Assembly: GCA_004194705.1 (NCBI GenBank)
Contig: SADC01000146.1
Location: forward strand, 124,001 to 188,000
Length of the DNA: 64,000 bases
Source of the DNA: Ditylenchus dipsaci
Lineage: Eukaryota > Nematoda > Chromadorea > Rhabditida > Anguinidae
Direction of reading: 5' to 3'
Part shown: one piece after another, positions 33,701-42,700 of the stretch
Numbering within the stretch: the first letter of the stretch is position 1
Layout of the letters: every line of letters begins with the position of its first letter
Translations under genes and position numbers: made by a program
The notes under the pieces: generated by a model
Databases searched by the model: none
Seen by the model: the letters and a program-made list of their open reading frames with translations, nothing else
Told to the model about the DNA's origin: nothing

Positions 33701-36700
33701 TAGCATTCAAATTAGTGTTGTTTGAGTTTGTGCGGCTCGCAATGACATGTCCCAAATGAGTGGGTGAACTTTTATTAGAGGTGGACTGAGAGCTGTTTGG
33801 TCTGCTTGAAGTACCATTAGCAGTATTGGCACGGTTGGAGGCTCGTTGGTTGGAAAACCAATTACAGATCTGCTGATAGGTCACCTTGTTGTTGGCCTTT
33901 CTGTAGGCACAACCGTTCAAGATGTGCATGTAGCCCATTAGTTTGGGACGGGATGGATTGTTGTCGGAGCGAAACCATCTTTCTAGACGGGGGATCTCCG
34001 AGATTTGGTTGAAACGTGTGGAGGAGATCGGGCTGAAATAGATTCTATGATTTTTTTGGCCTTTTTATATACTTTAGCGTTTGTTTTTCAAAAAATATCT
34101 TCGTGTAACAATATATACTACTGCATTTTCTATCAGAGCTACACGTCATTAATTAAAAACTTATGTTTTTGGTTATTGACTTTTTTGGTCGATCCATAGG
34201 CAAGTTATTACCCGTCCTGGCCAGTGAGATGTCGGGTGGTATTTTTCCCTTGGGTCACCTTCAAAAAATATCTCAAAAGACGATTTCGAATAGACGGGGA
34301 GGGGGCTGGAGAGTTTGTGGATAGAATGTTGCAATCGGGGACCCTGGCTGTGACCTGAGGGAGCTTCGATGACAATTTTTTTCTGCGTATTCTTGTTTTG
34401 CTGATAGGTCACCTTGTTGTTGGCCTTTCTGTAGAATTCCTGACAAATCTGAAATTTGTCGAAAAAACCCCAGGTCACAGTCAGGGTCCCTCTCTTGTAA
34501 ACTGCATAGACGTACTGTAAATTTCAGTTAGTTATCTTTATACAATTTTTGAGCCGTATTTGCTTGGACTTTTGTAAACAAATCTTTTGTTGCAGGCTTT
34601 TACGCCAGCTGAGATAACAACCAGTTTTGAAGACCCAACTTTAGTGGTTATCCAAATCTATTTTCCTCTTTTGGAATATCCCCATGTTAAGTCATAGACA
34701 ACATAAAAAGCGTGTTTAATGGCTCGCATGATTTGTTGATGATGCATCAAAACCAGTGATTTGGCAGCCAAACTTTAGCTATGAAAAATATATAATTGAC
34801 CAGACTAAACTAGCAATTAGTTTCAATAGCCACACAAATACCAAATTTTTCTTTTTTTCTGATGCCCAAACTGACCTCTTCCTGCTGTTTTCATGGCTGG
34901 ATGTGCTGGACAACTGGTCTAGCCACTCGTTGACAGCCGCGATGTGTTCAGCAGTGAGCACTGAGGACAGGGTATCTTCTCCACCGGCAATGATCTGTTG
35001 GACCACATCCTGTAAACCAAATATTTAAGAAAAGAATTATCCCTCCAAACCACTTGCAACATAACTACCACTTGCTTAAATTGGAAAAAAAAACATTTTT
35101 GGGTAAGGATTAAGACCCATTTAAATGGCGGTCCCTGGGATGTGCTTGTTTTATTGTTAGTGTGCTGGACCAGCTAGAAACCAATCGGATTAATTAAGAA
35201 GTGGCTGAAGCGACAGGAAATTGGCTCTTCATGGTAAGTCACCAACAAGCTACTACCACTACTTCATCCATCCCTTTTAAATTGATGAATAAAAAAATGA
35301 AAAGATTTTCAGTATTTCTTTAATCTTTTAAAGTTTTAGAATTTTTGAAAACCCAACTCGAAAAAATGAAGCCAACACCATACTTTTATTCTTAATTTTC
35401 ATTCTTAACCATTCTTGACCATTCTTAATTTGCCATTTGAATAAAAGTAATGATCAAAGCTGAATTAAAGCTGTAAATTATAGATTTGAACAGATCATTA
35501 GATAATGCGATTTTCAAAAAAAAACACCTCTAAATTTTGTCGTATCTATAATAGTCCGGCTTGTTTTCATTTTAAATCATGTTTTGGCACACTTTGAGGA
35601 CTACTTTTGGCAAATTACCGCTTTTAGTGTAGCTCATCTAATTGGCTATATCTGGAGTGGTAACTTTGGCCGAGATCAGTGTTCAGTGAATTTAAAAAGT
35701 ACCCGGAGAGTTCTCCAATTTTCACTTTTCCAGAAAATTTAACAACCTATATTATTCGGTTTTTTAAATGCAAGTCGCTGGTCAAAATTTATTCCCCAAG
35801 ATGTCCAACCATCAATTTCACATAAATTACCTTGAGATCCCTGTTATCCACAGAAGTGAGTATGCTCGGCTGTTTCTCAATGGCAATCTTTAGCAGGCGT
35901 TGCTTCAAATCAGTGATGCAGGTGGAGTGTTGGTCGGTGGACGAGCTGAAATATCTTTTTTAAAATTTATTTTGCATTTTCTTTCAATTCCAAATCAGAT
36001 AACCAATGTTTTGGGTGCAAACAGATCCCCTAAGTTAAAATCTGGCAGCAGGCTGCTTATTTTTCATCTTCTTCTTAATCGCACAAATTCGCTTTCAAGG
36101 TCTTTTGGCCCGCAGAGGTGCACATTGGATGGAGGATCCCTGAGTTGTGCCCCCCCTTGTTATGCAACACACAACTCATCCCAGCCGTGTAAATCAACCA
36201 TTCCAGCCGCCCCATCTTTTTAAACCAGCCGAAAGAAGGAAAAAAGGGAAATAGATAAGAGACGCCTAGTCCCCCCCTCCATCCATCCAAACACCACTAT
36301 TTAAGCCGAGCAGGGGATTACCGTAACTGCCTGCTAGTAGTCAACCCCCCCCCTTGCTTCTAATCTAATGGTGGTTGTCCCAGTGCTTTGAGTGGAGGAA
36401 ATTAATCCACAAACACAGAGCTGAATTCCAGCAAAGACTGGGCCCAAGATCTAGATAAAGTAGAGCTGTGTTTAGACAAAGTCTTTGCAGATGCTTCTTT
36501 TGTTGTTATTGTTGAGCTTGTTGTGGTGGAAATAGTTTAGGAAAAGTGTTATTGGATTGAAATTGATTTAGACTTTTTACGAAACGCAAAGCAAACAGCT
36601 AAAAAATTGATATTCCGGAAAAAATTAAGCGCATATTTGATAATTCATAGTAGTTTTTTGAATTTGGAAATTTTTTCAGACAAAGTGTCTTTACGACTTT

Positions 36701-39700
36701 TTTAAAAGTGGCAAAGGTTCATATTGAGCATTTAATTTTTTTTAACTTTCGTAAGAGAGTATATAGCAGGGCCCCTGCTGCACGGCTACGTCGAATATCC
36801 AATATCCAAAAAAGTGACCGGATTTTAAAATTTTTTCATGATCTTTTGAAAATTTTGTTGAATTTATCTGATATCCGATGTTTGGCACTTTTACACATCC
36901 GATATCCGATCCCATAATTTAGGGTATTTGACGCAGCCCTGGTATGTATCTTTGCGATCTCTGCAAAGAACTATCTTCGATGTCTGTTTTGAAAGTTCTG
37001 CTACCTTTCGATGAACCATTTTCTTTGCACAAATAAAAAAATCTGAAAAGTTACTTCTTTGAAAAGAAAAATTCTGAAAAATTATTCTCGAATAATTGAC
37101 TCAATTCGTCGCCAAAAGTGAGTCAACCGAAATTCCCTTCGCACAGTATTTGCCTTTATTAGAAAATGTCGGATTGTCGAACAAGAAACCTAATTGGTTT
37201 CGAAAATTAATGTTTTACCATAGAAGGATAGCCCGTATTACCGGTTTGTTTCATAATAATTTGCTGTTTTTCCAAACAATTAAATTTCTACGAACTAAAT
37301 TTTGATCTTTTTACATGTTTTGTTGTTATTATCTCACCAAATATTTTTTCGATTACATTTCCTGCATCCCAAAAGTCTACTACTAAAATGAACAACACAA
37401 AAGAGAACTTCTTGAGATTGCAGCAGCAAGTGAAAGTGAAACAAGGAAAAACACACAAAGACGACCCCTCTCCTCGCAGCCTGCCCAAACTGGATTTGCT
37501 ACTACTACTGCTGGTGATTGCTTTGATGATCTATAATGAGCAGAGCGACCTGCCTGATATAATTGCTCTTCCAATCACTACTGCCTTGGGCTAAACACCT
37601 TTCTCCAAGTAGTAAAAAGAAGGGGAAAGAAGATAGAAAGTGAAAGGAACAAATCAATCCACTACTTTCTTAGATCAGGTTAGACTGGAACCCCCGCTGC
37701 AATGAAAGTGAAAGCGAAAAGCCCCTTGTTTCACTACTACCCATTACACAACTAACATCCATCTATACAACAACGACCAACAAACCACACAGTTCAGATT
37801 GCACAAAAACACCAATTTGTAGCACAGTCCACCCTCGATATAACGGCGCCTATAATATGACGCATTTGATAATTTTTCTCAAGGCTTCCCTCTGATTCAA
37901 AATCGTGTTTTTGGCATAGTGTTTTGACCCACTTTTTAAAAACTAATCACCCCTCTATCCGTAGCTCATCTCACTGGCTACAAATTGGGTGGTAGCTTGA
38001 TTATGAGCAGTCTTTGAAAAGTATGTCAAAAACACAATGTTACAAACACGATTTTGAACCAGGGGATTTCTATTAGAAAAATACGCCTAACCTCCATCAT
38101 AGTGGCACCCCTGGAGACCGAACTATGGTGCCACTATGTATCAGGGGTAAGCTTTCTTGAATTTTTTCGTTGGCCAACCATATCGGACTGAAAAAGGTGG
38201 CACTATATTGGGGGTTCAATTATAACTAAGTTCAAATGTATACAAAATCGAACAAGTTACTTCGGCATAACGGCACCCTCTTTCGGTCCCTGAGTTATGT
38301 CGAGTGTCGACTGCAACCGAAAATTTTGATTTAGGTGGTCCAAGTATTTTTTTTTGACCTTAAATAACATTTTCAGAATGTATGAAGTGGCGAAGTGGTT
38401 CAATGTATTACAGTTCTTTTGAAAAAAATTAGTAAAATTTTGATTTCTGACTATTTGTAGGTCAGAAGTTCGACGTTTCTGGTTTTAATCTGAAACAAAC
38501 CAATTCATCTAATGAGAATATCTTTAAAAAATACATCCATTTACCATACCCCTATTGCCATACAGCAAAGCAGCTACCATAATCCCGCTCTCTGTTTTAG
38601 TCTATCAAAAATCTGTTTTCCATAAACCCATCCCTGTCTTATCAGCGAGAGGCAGGCTGGCTGCTCAGGTATGCACACACACACAGCCAACCAGTCCTAT
38701 CCATCCCTGCCTATTGGATGGATGGGCAAAGGCAATAGAAGAGAATCACGGGATTTGTTGTGTGTCTGGCCCGCTGAGTTTAATTCGATTTTTTGCTAGA
38801 TGGTTGGTCCCCCCCTTCTTAATGCGATTCCATGTGGGGGAATGAAGAAGAAGAACACCAGGTCCCATCCCCCTTAATTCCTATGCAGCACAACAACAAA
38901 AAAAGTTGAGACGGGAAAGGGTAAGAATAATGGGGATTGAAAGGTGGGACAACCTGCTGGATGGATGGATAGATGCCTTCCCCTGGTTGCAAATAAGAAG
39001 ATTCTTCCTTTGAGCAAAACAACAAGGAGGCAACAAGAAGAACATCTACTAACCAACAAGATTCGATTACCCAACACAAAGATTTGTTGTTTTGGTATAT
39101 ATAAACAGGAGGTGAAAATTGTTTTTGGTAAGTGTGGGAAAACACAAGCTGATTTTGGATTTGCTGAAAGCGTCAACATGTGTACATTTTACAGCCAACT
39201 TTACAAAAACTTCGAAGCCCATATGAGGAAAAAACCATGTAGTCGAGCTGGATTTTATGATCCACTACGATTTTCCACCTCCATTTTTGGCTAATTTAGA
39301 AAGGTCTTGACCTAACTCTTGAAAAAGAGGTGCCGTAAAAGGTAGATCCACAAGTCTCTACTGCGAAATTGTTAAGTTTTTTTTAAATTTTTGCGATTTT
39401 CCAGACTAGACCACGCAAAGACAGCTCACAAAACACTTTAAAATTGAGGTAAACAATTTTGAGACCCAAGATGGGGATAAACTTTGGGAGGGGGGTAGGT
39501 GTTGCCGTAAAATCGTGATTCAACTGTACAGGGTGGCACAATGAATTCCCAGAATTTCAAACGCTCATAACTTTTTTCTATGACGTAATTTAGATATTCA
39601 CAGTTACTTATTATATACTTGTTTCACAGTTACTTTTAGAAACACGAGTGCTCGCGACTGGTTTTGAATACATGAACACTTCTTACTGGAACTCTAACTC

Positions 39701-42700
39701 TATATACAGGGTGTCACAAAATTATTGGGGTTTTTTTAAATCTACACAAAAAAATTATGAATCAGCTATTTGTTTGTCTCTAAAATAGGAAATCGGCCAA
39801 GCAAAGGGTTCTTGAAAAATACCCAATAATCTTTATGGCTTGTTCACGTTGTGAGAGTTAGAGTTCGAGTTAGAGTTCGGGATTTTGGTTACGTGAACAC
39901 CTCTGATCCTAACTCTAACTCGAACTCAAACTCTAACTCGAATGTGTTCATGTACCTAGAGTTAAAGTTCGAGGTTGGATTTGAAGGTGTTCGTGCATAT
40001 AACTTGGATTTTACTTTAGTAAACCCCATAAAAACTAACTTTCAGTGGCTTTAGACGGCTTTGGAGTGAGATTCTGAGCTATCTAAGCTATATACATGAA
40101 CATTTTCAAGCTCGACCTCTAACTCTAACTCGATGTACGTGAACACCATCGAGTTAGAGTCAGAGTTCAGGTTTTGAATACATGAACACTTCTTACTGGA
40201 ACTCTAACTCTAACTCGAACTCTAACTCTAACAACGTGAACAAGCCATTAGACACCCTGTAATCTTTAAAACGCGATTTCGTGTAGTGCCTCCCTGTAGT
40301 TTGAGCCCAGAACAACTGGACCTCTAGGTAGAGAAGGACCCAGAGTAAAAATTTGAAATGCAGAATAGGTCTTTCGGAAATGAAAATCGGGCTATAAATG
40401 AACCTATAAGCCTCGAGAAAATTTAGTTTTGAATGTTATACAATCTTTAAGCAATCAATTATTAGAAAAACTCACTGTTTAGTTAATATCTTGAGTGAAA
40501 TGTTGTTTGAAATCTCTTTGAACAAATTAGCGACCAGTTCATCCTGGTTGTCTGTTATAGATTCAAAGGCCAGTGGCTTCCAGTTGTTGATCTGGATCAG
40601 GCCTGTAAATGTTAAATTTACATATTTTCAAGTGTATCAAATTCAATTTTGCCTAAGTTTAATTCCTCCAAATCCCATAGGAATCTCCCCCAAAATATGT
40701 TTATATGTTGTGTGTGTATCCACTTGTACCCCCCCCCCCCCCTCAACTGTTTATACTCACAAACACATTAGCATTTGCTCAGTTTTTGTTTAGCCTGCTG
40801 CAAGGGATCGATTGCATATACATTAAGCCAGTGCCCCCCCCATTAAATATGCGGATGAGGCCGATTCCTCCACATAATGATGACTGTCGTGGTTGTTTAT
40901 ACTGTGCCACGGTGGCCATCATCCCAACGAGTGAAAAAGGCACCAGAAATGGAAATCACTCAAAAAATTATCCCAAAATCTAAAATTTAGTAATGTCCAA
41001 ATTAAATTTTTTCGAAAAAATTTAAAGTATGATTTTTTCGGAGTTCTGAGAATAACGTCATTTTCAGTTTGGAAAACCAGTTTTGGGTTGCTAACATATA
41101 TAGGGTGGGGCTAACTGGGCTTCAGCCTCCACCCCCTTATTTTTTTGGAAAAAATTGTAGATTAAAAACGACTTATATACCTTTATACCCCCACTTTATA
41201 CCTCCAGGTATAAAGTCTTCTGAAGAAATTCTGAGAAAATTCTCGGCCATATGGCCGAGTCGTTTTAAATTGGTCGTAATGCTCTATAATTTTTTTGACT
41301 TTGAAATAAATTTTATACATAACATTTTTGTATATTTAAAAAGAAATTGTCCAAAAATAGCCGCGAAAAAAAAGATTTCAGCCAGTAATATTCACAAAAA
41401 ATTTGGTATTTCATCATCCTTAGTAAACGCTTCAGGAAATTATCAGTCTTTCGTTAGTGGGCACTCGGGGGACACTCGCTACAGGACACTTGCTCACATG
41501 GACATTTGGCTACAGACAGTTGGCTAGATTTTGTGACTTTTTCGAATCAAAAAATGTAGCCAACTGTTTGTAGCCAAGTGTCGTTTCACCAGCCGATGGG
41601 CCTAAGCCTAAATTACTTGATGGGGTATATTCCAGTAGCGCCGTCTTTTCGTTATTGTCCCTTTTCTTACTAGAAAATGCTAAATCTGAGTTTGGTGATC
41701 TAAAATCACTTTTTCAAGCTGAACAACAAAACAGTATTTTTTAAAATACCTGAGATTTTTTTCAAATTATCCTTGCTCGGACGAACCCAAAACTTGACTC
41801 GAATCGCTTCGCAGTTTCCAGCTGGGGCTTTACCAAATTACAAGTCTTTCTTCATTTTTTATTGTTTTTCTAATAATATAAATTTTAAATCAGATTGGGG
41901 TTACATTCGGGTCTGATTCTTGCAATATTTTCAAATTCCAATCTCTGCCAGTTGGAGCCAACAACCAAAAGGATGCCTTTATTTTAATACACTTGATGGT
42001 GTGCAGCAAACAGATTATTGCGGCTAGTGGGGGATCCTTGTTGGTCCCACTCCCCTGCTTATCAGCAGTATTAGTATTATTTGTATGCAATCCCGAGCAA
42101 TCATCCGATAGTCTCCCCTTTTTCTCGTTTTTGGGAACAAAAGTCAGAGCTGCTGCTGCTGCTGTTGTAATGGTGTTGGCAGTGCAGATTGCACAGAGCC
42201 AACCAGCCAGCCAAGTCGATTAATCGACTGACTGATAAGGCAACTCACATACACACGTAGTCTAGGCCATCCACTCAAACACACACACGATAAACCCCCA
42301 AAAAAGAGATTTCAATGAAACATTTGGTAAAAAAGGGTGTGCTCTTCAGCAATTTTTTAAGTGTTTTTGAAATCGAAAAACAAGGCTTTTAGCGAAAAGT
42401 TAATTAATTTATTTTCGCTATAGTGATTTTAATCAGTAATTTGCGAATGAATTACAAAAGAGTTTTTCGAAGTTCTTGAATTGTGAAACTTTTTATCGTA
42501 TAACAAACATGATCAAAAAGCAAGTTATTAAAGATCTCAAAAATTAAAAACTGAAATTCCCATTTTTTAATTTAATTTTTATAAGTTCTTAAAGTTATGT
42601 ATCAAAAAAACTGAATATCAGGGCTAAATCCAACAAAAAATCCATTGGTTTCTCCTTTTCGACATTTATTATAGTCTTTTATATTCAAAATGATATGGCT

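Larger units (their letters stand above)
35946..40475. other. dve intron 3, 4.5 kb: unique islands plus MITEs
   Basis: Holds MITEs at 36767, 37825 and 39715. Between them lie less AT-rich, non-repetitive islands (36050-36560, 37400-37780, 38550-39180) with CA/CCATCC tracts and GAAAGTGAAAG-type sites. No exon recognised. Confidence 0.6.

Noticed and set aside
41069..41527. A 152-codon plus-strand open frame in a dve intron
   Set aside because: Low-complexity Phe/Ile/Lys-rich translation of AT-rich DNA, no domain, ends in a GGACACTTGGCTAC-type repeat.
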